Origin: CALMFT01 sp964563595
Lineage (GTDB): Bacteria > Patescibacteriota > Gracilibacteria > Absconditabacterales > Absconditicoccaceae
Assembly: GCA_964563595.1 (NCBI GenBank)
Contig: CAZLWR010000042.1
Coordinates: forward strand, 1 to 6,339
Length of the DNA stretch: 6,339 nt
Direction of reading: 5' to 3'
Shown here: piece after piece, positions 1-6,181 of the stretch
Position numbering within the stretch: position 1 is the stretch's first letter
Layout: every line of letters begins with the position of its first letter
Position numbers and translations under genes: made by a program
The notes under the pieces: model-generated
The model's database searches: none
The model's input: only the letters and a program-made list of their open reading frames with translations
What the model was told of the DNA's origin: nothing

Positions 1-1067
1 ACGATATATTCTTTTCCTTCTTGTTTGAGATGTCCTGCGGCTTTGGCATTATTCCAATTTCCATCGGCTACAAGGTTGTTGTAACTAACTACTTCGGCTC
101 TGATAAATCCTTTTTCAAAATCAGTGTGGATGACGCCTGCAGCTTGTGGCGCAGTAGCTCATTTGGGAATAGTCCAGGCTCTACATTCTTTTTCTCCTGC
201 TGTGAAATAATACATCAATCCTACTTCATCAAAAGCTGTTTTGATCAATCTATCAAGCGTAGGCACTGCTGCGTAATCACTAACATCTCCAAACAAGGCT
301 TCTTGATATTCCTTCCTCTCCTCTTCGGATAGTGCAATGAGTTCAGATTCTACTTTAGCACATACGACGACCGCGTTTCTCTTCAGCTTATTTTTTACTT
401 CTTCTTCTATGGTCTTAAACCTATCCAAATCATTTTCAGAAACATTAACGGCGTAAATCATATGCTTATCGGTGAGAAAACATAATGATTTGAGGGCCTT
501 TAGTTCCTCTGGAGAAAGTTGTGATCTGATGGTGTAGACAAATTCTCCCGCATCCAATGTCTGTTTAGCGAGTTCATATATTTTGAAAAGCGTTTCTTGT
601 TCTTTGGACCTCTTGCCTCCCAGTTTGGTCAAACTAGGCAGATTTTTGTCGATTTGTTCCAGATCGGAAATCATGAGTTCGGTATTGATGACTTCTGCAT
701 CATAATGTGGATCTACATTGCCATGAACATGAGTAATATCGGGATCTTGAAAATATCTAATAACCTGAACAATAGCATCCACCTCTCTAATGTGAGTCAA
801 AAACTTGTTACCCAATCCTTCTCCTTGAGATGCTCCTTTTACCAATCCTGCAATATCTACAAACTTAATTGCTGAGTAGATAGTTTTATGTGTTTTCATA
901 ATGTCGGATAAAGTGTCCAGTCTTGCGTCTTTCACATCTACGATACCAACATTTGGCTCTATGGTACAAAAAGGAAAATTTGCCGCAGCCGCAGCATAGG
1001 ATTTGGTGAGTGCGTTAAACAGCGTAGATTTTCCCACGTTGGGGAGTCAGACTATACCAATTTTCAT
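1..1067 (-). CDS. ychF: Ribosome-binding ATPase YchF (Obg family), 3' end cut by window edge
   Basis: YchF/OLA1-type P-loop protein that hydrolyses ATP and associates with ribosomes. Translated with TGA as Gly, it opens MKIGIVGLPNVGKS: the Walker A/G1 motif is at residues 7-14 and the first Gly of that motif is TGA (1047-1049). DIAGLVKG (71-78) is the G3 motif. NVSE (208-211) replaces the GTPase NKxD, as is typical of the ATP-specific YchF branch. A second TGA (159-161) supplies the Gly after WTIPK, and the TGS-type C-terminal domain follows to the edge. About 355 codons are visible against 363 residues in E. coli, so only the last few are missing. The ATG at 1065-1067 is preferred because a start at 1037 (GTG) would cut the P-loop in half. 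No Shine-Dalgarno is seen. Under the standard code the gene would look broken; it is not. Confidence 0.96.
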
Positions 1068-1169
1068 AGTAAATCACTAAGGAGAAAATAAAAGCAATTA
1101 TTTTAATATCCAGCTACAATAGCTATTTTACTCGCAAAAACAATACAGACAGTAATTCTATACGGGTAC

Positions 1170-1207
1170 AAAAAAAAGCTAGCCACCGAGCGTTCTCGGT
1201 GACCAGC
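1170..1207 (-). terminator. Strong intrinsic terminator
   Basis: The arms at 1195-1207 and 1178-1190 form 13 continuous pairs (two of them G-U) closed by an AACG loop. Eight A on the plus strand (1170-1177) give a U-tract on the minus-strand transcript. It would end the candidate sRNA and any read-through from the YceI gene before ychF. Confidence 0.85.
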
Positions 1208-1247
1208 GTGCATAAGACGTCTCGACTTTCGCCAACCCGTGCTTACT
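1170..1247 (-). ncRNA. Candidate small structured RNA, about 78 nt, family not recognised
   Basis: The DNA is about 59% G+C in strongly AT-rich surroundings. Read on the minus strand it gives a compact two-hairpin RNA. Hairpin 1 (1244 to 1214) has a GAAA tetraloop on a 5-bp stem, a 2x2 internal loop (GG/GA), three more pairs, a bulged C and a further AAG/CTT stem. A six-base linker leads to hairpin 2, a 13-bp stem with an AACG loop followed by eight U, which is an intrinsic terminator. A good promoter lies directly upstream (1252-1279). The unit sits between the YceI gene and ychF, both on the same strand. It could be an independent sRNA, a structured 3' end of the YceI transcript, or a leader/attenuator for ychF, whose start lies about 100 nt downstream. 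I could not match it to SRP RNA, 6S RNA, tmRNA, a tRNA or a known riboswitch by eye. Confidence 0.6.
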
Positions 1248-1251
1248 GAAA

Positions 1252-1279
1252 ATAATATATATCTTATGTATTGAGTCAA
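1252..1279 (-). promoter_or_regulatory. Sigma-70-type promoter for the candidate small RNA
   Basis: On the minus strand TTGACT (1279-1274) is followed after 16 bases by TATTAT (1257-1252), each 5/6 to consensus. The predicted start is near 1247-1246, just upstream of the first hairpin. The -35 box lies 12 bases beyond the tandem TAA TAA stop of the YceI gene. Confidence 0.6.
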
Positions 1280-1293
1280 TAGATACTGCCTTA

Positions 1294-1929
1294 TTACTTT
1301 ATGAATGCAACTTTGTCGAGCTTAAAGGAGAAATCATCTTTTAAAGCAATCTTTCCAAGTAATGTTTGTCCGAGGTTGAAGTCTTTTATTGGAAGTGTTA
1401 GTTCTGCTGAAAGTAATAATGCATCACCGTCTTCGCTCACTATCACTGGAAATGTTACTTCTTTTGTGATGCCCTTGATAGTAAGATCTGCTGTTACATT
1501 ATTGCCATCTATTGATTTTGCTACCATGACCGCTGTTGGATGGTTGGCTACATCAAAAAAGTCTTCTCCTTTGAGATGTTTCGTTACTCCTTCTTCACCA
1601 GTTTGATTTTCTAATATGGTATTCATAGCTATAACTACCTTACCACCTAAGAGTTGATTATTACTATTTACTGTTATGAGAGACTCTGGCAATATTGCTA
1701 CGGTTCCTGTATGCGTTGTTCCTACTTTGTCTCCCTGCCAGACTGCTTTTTGATCAGCAGCAACTTTTATATCTACGCCTTTTTTAGCATTGGTATCTGG
1801 AGCAGCAACTACTCCAGTTTCTACGACTCCTGTAGTTGTAGTTACTGTTGTGTCCATGGTAGTTTTTGTAGCACATCCTGCTATCAATGCAAATGATACA
1901 ATTGTTGCAAATACGAATATTTTTTTCAT
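1294..1929 (-). CDS. YceI-domain lipoprotein
   Basis: 211 residues. The N-terminus is a lipoprotein signal peptide: MKK, a hydrophobic stretch, then LIAGC with Cys19 as the lipidated residue. A Thr-rich linker (about 20-45) follows. Residues about 50-211 match the YceI family (lipocalin-like beta-barrel binding isoprenoid-type lipids): KAVWQGDKVGTTHTG near the start, HLKGEDFFDVANHPTA in the middle, LTIKGITKEVTFPV near the end. The protein should be anchored on the outer face of the membrane; its ligand cannot be read from sequence. The start at 1929 is fixed by the signal peptide. It ends with tandem TAA TAA. All 17 glycines are GGN and there is no in-frame TGA, unlike most neighbours. A promoter lies about 40 bp upstream, divergent from the peptidase gene at 2044. 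No Shine-Dalgarno is visible. Confidence 0.9.
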   Translation of the reverse strand: MKKIFVFATIVSFALIAGCATKTTMDTTVTTTTGVVETGVVAAPDTNAKKGVDIKVAADQKAVWQGDKVGTTHTGTVAILPESLITVNSNNQLLGGKVVIAMNTILENQTGEEGVTKHLKGEDFFDVANHPTAVMVAKSIDGNNVTADLTIKGITKEVTFPVIVSEDGDALLLSAELTLPIKDFNLGQTLLGKIALKDDFSFKLDKVAFIK

Positions 1930-1967
1930 TTGTTTAAGAATAATTGATGATCTAAATAGATGCTTCT

Positions 1968-1995
1968 ACTATAGACAATCTATTTCAATATTCAA
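1968..1995 (-). promoter_or_regulatory. Probable promoter of the YceI lipoprotein gene
   Basis: On the minus strand TTGAAT (1995-1990), 16 bases, then TATAGT (1973-1968). The predicted start is near 1961, leaving a leader of about 32 nt before the ATG at 1929. The -10 box is good (5/6) and the -35 only moderate, in very AT-rich DNA. Confidence 0.45.
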
Positions 1996-2014
1996 TATTC
2001 CATTTAGTATTGTA

Positions 2015-2042
2015 TTTACAAATCGGAAAATTATGTTACAAT
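2015..2042 (+). promoter_or_regulatory. Promoter-like element at the start of the C39-like gene (placement conflicts with ATG)
   Basis: TTTACA (2015-2020), 16 bases, then TGT plus TACAAT (2034-2042), an extended -10. Each hexamer is 5/6 to consensus. The predicted start would be near 2049, inside the annotated gene by a few bases. Either the match is chance in AT-rich DNA, or translation begins further in than 2044. Confidence 0.35.
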
Positions 2043-2043
2043 C

Positions 2044-3015
2044 ATGAAATCATTACTCACTCTTCTAACAGAAAAGACGATACAATGATGTGCTCGTTAC
2101 CCAAAGACTGCTGTATTGTCAGCATATTTTTTGTATGCATTGTGCGGTGCACTGTCTGATTATACTCGCAATATTGATAGATTGCCTATTTATTGGCATG
2201 ATATGATCTATATTTCTACATATAGAGACGACATGGTCCAGTTATTTCAGGAACCAACACAAGAAAATGCACATAATTCAGTAGATACTATATATATAGA
2301 TAATCTGAAAGAAAAAGAGATAGAACTTCAATTACAACCCTGATATACTTCTGACTCTTCTTTGATCAGTACCAATATTAGGACGCCGTTTTTTGCCAGT
2401 GCCGTAGGTGGCCTCAGTGATGACATTATTAATCTTCTACAGATACATATTCCTCAAAGAGGTGAAGGAAACTGTCCTTTGGTGTGTATACAGTATCTTG
2501 TAAAATCGGTAACGGGGACGGAGATGAGTACTGATCATATTGCTGAGAATCTTTGATATGATGGGAACAAGGATGGATATTTTGATTTTACGAATATGTG
2601 TTATGTTTTGAATACGTACTTTAAAGATACTGGTTTTTCTGCTGATTGGAATTGGAATCCTTCAATTTCGGACATTGATGAGGTCTTGGCCAGTAAATGA
2701 TATGTTATGGTAAATATCACGTCTCAATGATGATATCCCCACTGGGTTGTGATTGTAGGAAAAAACAAAGGAAGATACGTGGTACATAATTCCTGAAGGC
2801 TGATGTTCGATGAGTATGGCAGACTGATGCTCTGTGTATCTCCTCAGCATTCTAAAGCCGCAAAGAGAATCAATGCTTGATCATACCAATCTATTTCTCC
2901 TGAATCACTAAGGTTGCTTATGAATAGCTCCTTGCACGGTAACTTTGTATGAGCATTGGTACATCGCACTTTGCGACTTAATACTATCGCTATTATGGTG
3001 AAACCTACTGACTAA
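2044..3015 (+). CDS. Membrane-anchored C39-like (papain-fold) cysteine peptidase, 323 aa
   Basis: Read with TGA as Gly this is one uninterrupted ORF (MKSLLTLL... to VKPTD, TAA); under the standard code it falls into several pieces. Nine TGA codons occur, at residues 15, 100, 171, 219, 229, 230, 251, 279 and 303. Residues about 22-38 are a likely membrane anchor or uncleaved signal. Residues about 133-255 resemble the peptidase C39-like family: IPQRGEGNCPLVC supplies the oxyanion Gln138 and nucleophile Cys144, GGYPHWVVIVG supplies His233, and YVVHNSG holds Asn249 where the family usually has Asp. Between them DGNKDGYFDFTN (173-184) looks like an EF-hand-type calcium loop. The substrate is unknown; extracytoplasmic proteolysis is inferred. 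ATG 2044 is the only in-frame ATG upstream of the hydrophobic segment. A promoter-like element almost touches it, so a shorter form starting at TTG 2116 is not excluded. The 3' end overlaps pth. Confidence 0.8.
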
Positions 3016-3575
3016 TATTTTCCTTGCAAAAACAATCCTATCGTATGCAACAATGCTGGAGTAATACTATCTAGTTTTTCTTGTTCCTCAGAACTAAATT
3101 TTGATAATACTCGATCTACTGTATCATATTGTGCATTATCCGGCCTTCCGACTCCTATTTTCAATCTGAAAAACTCCTGCGTGGCAAGCTTGTTGATAAT
3201 GTCCTTGATGCCATTTTGGCCGCCTGATCATCCTTTCGGCTTATATTTTATTTCTCCAAATGGCAGATCTATATCATCGTGGATGGCAAGCAGCTGAGTT
3301 GTAGGTATTTTATAAAAAGACAAAATAGGCTGAATACTACTTCCAGAAAGATTCATATAGGTTTGTGGTTTTACGAAAAGTACTGGATATGCTTCTTTGA
3401 GTTTGACTCATTCAACAGTAGTTTGCCAAACTTGAGCATTTCGCTTTTTTTCAAATTTCCACTCTGGTTTTAATCCCATCTTCTCAATAATCTTGTCCAA
3501 AACTATCCATCCAGCATTATGCCTGGTAGATTCGTATTGAGTTCAGGGATTTCACAGTGCGGCTATTATGTACAT
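3012..3575 (-). CDS. pth: Peptidyl-tRNA hydrolase, 187 aa
   Basis: Bacterial-type Pth, which cleaves the ester between peptide and tRNA in drop-off products and recycles the tRNA. With TGA as Gly the N-terminus is MYIIAALGNPGTQYESTRHN, containing the signature with Asn9 and catalytic His19. KPQTYMNLSG carries Asn75 and HDDIDLPFG carries Asp100, equivalent to E. coli Asn68 and Asp93. The loop that is normally GGHNG reads GGQNGIKDI here, so the usual His is Gln120. TGA encodes Gly at residues 8, 11, 56 and 116; the first two are the invariant glycines of the family signature. Length is normal (E. coli 194). It ends in TAG, overlapping the TAA of the convergent peptidase gene. TTTAAT lies 7-12 bases before the ATG, so the mRNA may be leaderless. 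No Shine-Dalgarno is present. Confidence 0.95.
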
Positions 3576-3606
3576 GGTATGATTAAAGTTAAACTGTTTC
3601 TTATAT

Positions 3607-3636
3607 GTTACTTTTTGCACGAGCCCAAAAAGTAAC
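3607..3636. repeat. Perfect 11-bp inverted repeat in the tig-pth intergenic region
   Basis: GTTACTTTTTG (3607-3617) and CAAAAAGTAAC (3626-3636) are exact reverse complements around an eight-base spacer. The stem is AT-rich, so it is a poor terminator. It lies 32 bases upstream of pth. Together with the hairpin at 3698-3741 it suggests a REP-like or MITE-like element occupying much of 3600-3800. That 288-base gap between pth and tig holds no gene I can support. Confidence 0.6.
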
Positions 3637-3697
3637 CAAAAAGACCCATCAAACACAGTGTTATGTTTTGCGACCCCATCATTATTTCACTCACGAA

Positions 3698-3741
3698 GTT
3701 GGCTCCTCTCCATCCCTTCGGGACGGGACCCAGTCGCCAAC
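3698..3741. repeat. GC-rich nested inverted repeat (GTTGGC...GCCAAC)
   Basis: Outer arms GTTGGC (3698-3703) and GCCAAC (3736-3741) enclose an imperfect inner hairpin whose tip is near 3716-3720 (CCC-TTC-GGG with flanking TCC/GGA pairs and an A/C mismatch). It is more GC-rich than its surroundings, and several reading frames are open across it. It probably belongs to the same non-coding repeat element as the inverted repeat at 3607-3636. Confidence 0.45.
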
Positions 3742-3863
3742 CTATGTTTTCTATTGCTATCGATGTCTTAGCTACGGATTCACACAATGTGTTTGATATA
3801 TAATGAACACCATGTTCTTTGATTTTAGTTATTGTTTTATTTGCCCAAGAATGGATATAAGAC

Positions 3864-5069
3864 TTATTTCGCTTTTTTATTGAAATGCTCATAGAGTTTC
3901 ATTTCAACATCGAGGTCTTTATCCCAAGCGATGTCTTTGATTTTGAGCAATTCAGCTACTTTTTGAAGAATGAAAAACTTAGATAAAGAAGCTTGTGCTA
4001 TAGCTCTCAATTCAGCTTGTCTTTTTTCTAATTCAGCTTTGCCTTCTGGTAGTTGTAAATATGCTGCCTCAAACTTTTCTTTCCCGCCAAATCTTTCAGC
4101 CATATGTTTATATCTGTTTTCGTATTCTGATTCAACCATGACTTTGGGTATTTGAACCGCGAATGCTGGTGCTACGCTCGTTACGAAAGCATCCACGTTT
4201 GCAATCAGACTATTTTGATGTTTTTGTTCTTTCATAACGTCTGAAATTCTTTCTTCTAAGTCTTTAACGGTTTTGATACCTTCATTACCAAACATTTCTG
4301 CGATTTTCTCGTCTGTGAATTCTGGTAATTCTTCAACTTGAGTCCTCAATATTTCGAGAGTAACTGTGCTTGGCACTTGATCGTCCTTGGTATATTGAAG
4401 CTTTGCAGGTACTTTGCTGTTGTAGGGGAGTTGTATGACGTCTCCAACTGCTTTACCTTCTAAATTGTGGAAACCTCCATCGTGCTTATCTGCATGCTCT
4501 ATGAAAATGGTCTTTGTGAAGATTTCCACTGCATCAGCACTCATATAGATCACTTTTACCCTATCCACTGTATGATGTGAAACAGCAGTTGTATCTACGT
4601 ATGTTGCATATTGGTGTCTGAGTGATTTGAGAGCTTCATCAAGTTCTTCTTTAGTGATTTTGTTATCTACTTCCTCTACCTTTGCTGACTTCCAGTTATC
4701 ATTGAGCACCTCTACTTCCGGATAAGCATCCAAATTATAAGTGAAAATTGTCTCGTCCCCTTCGACTTTTTTGTCTAGATTGTAAGGTTGACCAATAAAT
4801 TTGATATCTTTGTGTGCCTGTAAGAGTTCATCCAATGAGCTGTTGATGATATCATTCATGGCATCCATTTCTAAATAGACTTCATTTACTTCTTTCTTTA
4901 CCATATCCAATGGTACTTTTCCTGGACGATAACCGTCTTTTTTATATGTTTTTGCAAATTCCAAAAGAGCCTGCTCTTTAAATGCTTCATATTGTGCTGG
5001 TGTAACCTTAGTAATAATCTGATAGTTGGACTGATTGCCTTTTTCTAAGACAACTGATAATTTTTTCAT
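3864..5069 (-). CDS. tig: Trigger factor, ribosome-associated chaperone, 401 aa
   Basis: Trigger factor binds the ribosome beside the exit tunnel and shields nascent chains. The N-terminal ribosome-binding domain (about 1-115) carries the signature loop DGYRPGKVP (45-53), matching the family GFRxGKxP. The middle part (about 150-245, including VDRVKVIYMSADAVEIF and LEGKAVGDVIQLPY) aligns in outline with the FKBP-type prolyl isomerase domain but is divergent, so isomerase activity is doubtful. The rest is the Lys/Glu-rich helical C-terminal chaperone domain. It is slightly shorter than E. coli Tig (432). All 14 glycines are GGN and no TGA occurs in frame. It ends in TAA. The gene upstream (5236) is divergent and pth is 288 bases downstream on the same strand, probably a separate transcript. 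No Shine-Dalgarno precedes the ATG. Confidence 0.95.
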   Translation of the reverse strand: MKKLSVVLEKGNQSNYQIITKVTPAQYEAFKEQALLEFAKTYKKDGYRPGKVPLDMVKKEVNEVYLEMDAMNDIINSSLDELLQAHKDIKFIGQPYNLDKKVEGDETIFTYNLDAYPEVEVLNDNWKSAKVEEVDNKITKEELDEALKSLRHQYATYVDTTAVSHHTVDRVKVIYMSADAVEIFTKTIFIEHADKHDGGFHNLEGKAVGDVIQLPYNSKVPAKLQYTKDDQVPSTVTLEILRTQVEELPEFTDEKIAEMFGNEGIKTVKDLEERISDVMKEQKHQNSLIANVDAFVTSVAPAFAVQIPKVMVESEYENRYKHMAERFGGKEKFEAAYLQLPEGKAELEKRQAELRAIAQASLSKFFILQKVAELLKIKDIAWDKDLDVEMKLYEHFNKKAK

Positions 5070-5178
5070 AGACAGGAAGTAATGACAAATAAAATACCAA
5101 TAAATAGAATAATCTGATAATTTTCTGGCCTATAATTGCAAGGAAACTCATAAAAGTATGAACTTATTATGCTTACTA

Positions 5179-5206
5179 TTGACTAACTAAATATTTTATT
5201 TATTAG
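5179..5206 (+). promoter_or_regulatory. Possible promoter for the 114-aa gene
   Basis: TTGACT (5179-5184), 16 bases, then TATTAG (5201-5206). The predicted start near 5213 leaves about 23 nt before the ATG at 5236. The -10 box is weak (4/6), and no clear alternative is visible in the divergent intergenic region. Confidence 0.35.
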
Positions 5207-5235
5207 ATCTACATTTATGTATTTTACTGTAGTTG

Positions 5236-5580
5236 ATGAATCTTGATAAGAATCTGAATTTGCCACAAAAGTTCTCTTTGACTGAGCAAGAAAAGGATCA
5301 AGTTGTGATGTATGGAGCAAAGATTGAGACTTTTGAAACATACAAAGAAGCAAAAACGTATTTTGACAATGTATGTTTATTTTGTCGTGCCTTATGATTA
5401 ACATTGGAGGCAAATACGAAACTCTGGGTAGATGAAAGAGACGCTTGTATCAAAATGATGTTTTCTATCAGATGATTTGAGGGTAAGATTGCTCAAGCAC
5501 TAGAAAATGATCTCCCTAATACAGGTTTGTGAGAGGATTTTATAGATACTTTTTTCGGTGGAATGAAAAAGTCTAAATAG
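5236..5580 (+). CDS. Hypothetical protein, 114 aa, soluble, with a CxxC motif
   Basis: I do not recognise this protein. With TGA as Gly it reads from MNLDKNLNLPQKF to GGMKKSK and ends in TAG; TGA encodes Gly54, Gly80 and Gly99. Without recoding it would break into pieces too short for ordinary gene calling. It is acidic and helix-prone in the first half (about 14-45), with no signal peptide or membrane segment. VCLFC gives Cys47 and Cys50, and Cys71 lies further on; that is too few residues to claim a metal site. A Gly/Asp-rich tail follows (about 92-110). Support for its being real: three TGA codons placed as glycine, a preceding in-frame TAG that confines the start to ATG 5236 (or TTG 5233), and an intrinsic terminator 22 bases after the stop. 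It is transcribed divergently from tig. Confidence 0.75.
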
Positions 5581-5602
5581 TATTTTTTGACTGTTCCTAT
5601 AG

Positions 5603-5628
5603 CCCGGCTACAACAGCTGGGTTTTTTT
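5603..5628 (+). terminator. Intrinsic terminator after the 114-aa gene
   Basis: CCCGGCT (5603-5609) pairs with AGCTGGG (5615-5621), with one G-U pair, around an ACAAC loop. Seven T follow (5622-5628). The end of the T-tract provides the first two bases of the -35 box of the next promoter. Confidence 0.85.
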
Positions 5629-5655
5629 GACAAAGACAGACCCGTTGTGTATACT
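5627..5655 (+). promoter_or_regulatory. Near-consensus sigma-70-type promoter predicting a leaderless pilin mRNA
   Basis: TTGACA (5627-5632, perfect), a 17-base spacer, then TATACT (5650-5655, 5/6). With standard spacing +1 falls on the A of the ATG at 5662. AAGG at 5657-5660 is only one base from the ATG, too close to serve as a Shine-Dalgarno. Confidence 0.75.
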
Positions 5656-5661
5656 TAAGGC

Positions 5662-6135
5662 ATGAAAACATTTGTCTCGCTTCTATTCTGATTATTTCTT
5701 TCTGTTTTCTTGATCTGAAATACGACAGTTTTTGCTGGAAATCAAAATCGAGGACAGTATGGTGATAATCCCAATGAGATTCTATTGAAAATCAGAACCG
5801 ATGCTGATCCTACTCATATGACAGAATCAAGACTTGATAGGGTCAATACTAATAATCAATCTTTTGGTGCCTCCAATAGAATTACGAACACGCTTGACGC
5901 ACTCAGAGATGCTCTCGGTCCTTATATACAACGAATAGTATTTGTTTCTTTGTCCGGAGCTGTGATATTGATTATCCGAAATGGATTTTTACTGACAACC
6001 AGCATGGGCGATGACACGGTACAAAAAGAGGCAAAAAGCAGAATTATGGCTATGGTGAAGTGAATAGTAGTCGTAACGGCGGCTTACTTTATTATCAAAT
6101 TGGTGATTAGTGCGATCACATATATATTAGGCTAA
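5662..6135 (+). CDS. Small VirB2/TrbC-like pilin protein, 157 aa
   Basis: With TGA as Gly the ORF starts MKTFVSLLFGLFLSVFLIG, a signal peptide that ends near VFAG (about residue 25). A polar region follows (26-88), then two hydrophobic helices (about 91-112 and 134-156). They are joined by a short charged loop (SMGDDTVQKEAKSRIM) and the protein ends right after the second helix. This arrangement is that of VirB2/TrbC-type pilin subunits and of the many small pilin-like proteins in CPR genomes. Assignment rests on topology and the loop pattern, not on a catalytic motif. TGA encodes residues 10, 19 and 134. The ATG at 5662 is set by the signal peptide and the promoter; starting further in would lose the signal. 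It stops in TAA, whose last base begins a tandem repeat. The next gene also encodes an exported protein. Confidence 0.72.
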
Positions 6136-6181
6136 AAGCTTAAAGCTTAAAGCTTAAAGCTTAAAGCTTAAAGCTTAAAGC
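6135..6181. repeat. 7-bp tandem repeat (AAAGCTT), six full copies plus five bases
   Basis: Six perfect copies of AAAGCTT run from 6135 to 6176 and a partial copy AAAGC follows to 6181. The array begins with the last base of the pilin stop codon. Each unit contains the palindrome AAGCTT, so any copy can pair with any other. The last copy also forms a short hairpin (TAAAGC, GGAAG loop, GCTTTA, 6176-6192). Confidence 0.95.

Noticed and set aside
159..161. ychF as a truncated pseudogene
   Set aside because: The apparent stop is TGA followed in frame by a normal YchF C-terminus, and the missing N-terminus is restored by another TGA read as Gly.
1170..1247. Cyclic-di-GMP (GEMM) riboswitch
   Set aside because: The GAAA loop followed by GAGACG recalls GEMM, but the conserved core and second-helix sequences are missing and the total length is too short.
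2116..2556. Separate small plus-strand ORFs of 75 and 64 codons
   Set aside because: They are in one frame, separated only by TGA, and form part of the C39-like peptidase when TGA is read as Gly.
3605..3796. 63-codon plus-strand ORF in the same gap
   Set aside because: It covers the same inverted repeats and faces against both flanking genes; there is no start signal or family resemblance.
3776..3845. Intrinsic terminator after tig
   Set aside because: Only a 5-bp hairpin (GAACA/TGTTC) with no proper U-tract is present, which is too weak to call.
3608..3892. 94-codon minus-strand ORF between tig and pth
   Set aside because: It overlaps the end of tig by 29 bases, runs through both inverted repeats, has no recognisable domain or start signal, and other frames are equally open. 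It is more likely a by-product of a repeat element.
5183..5413. Minus-strand 76-codon ORF
   Set aside because: It is antisense to the 114-aa gene, has no supporting features, and its opposite strand explains the open frame.
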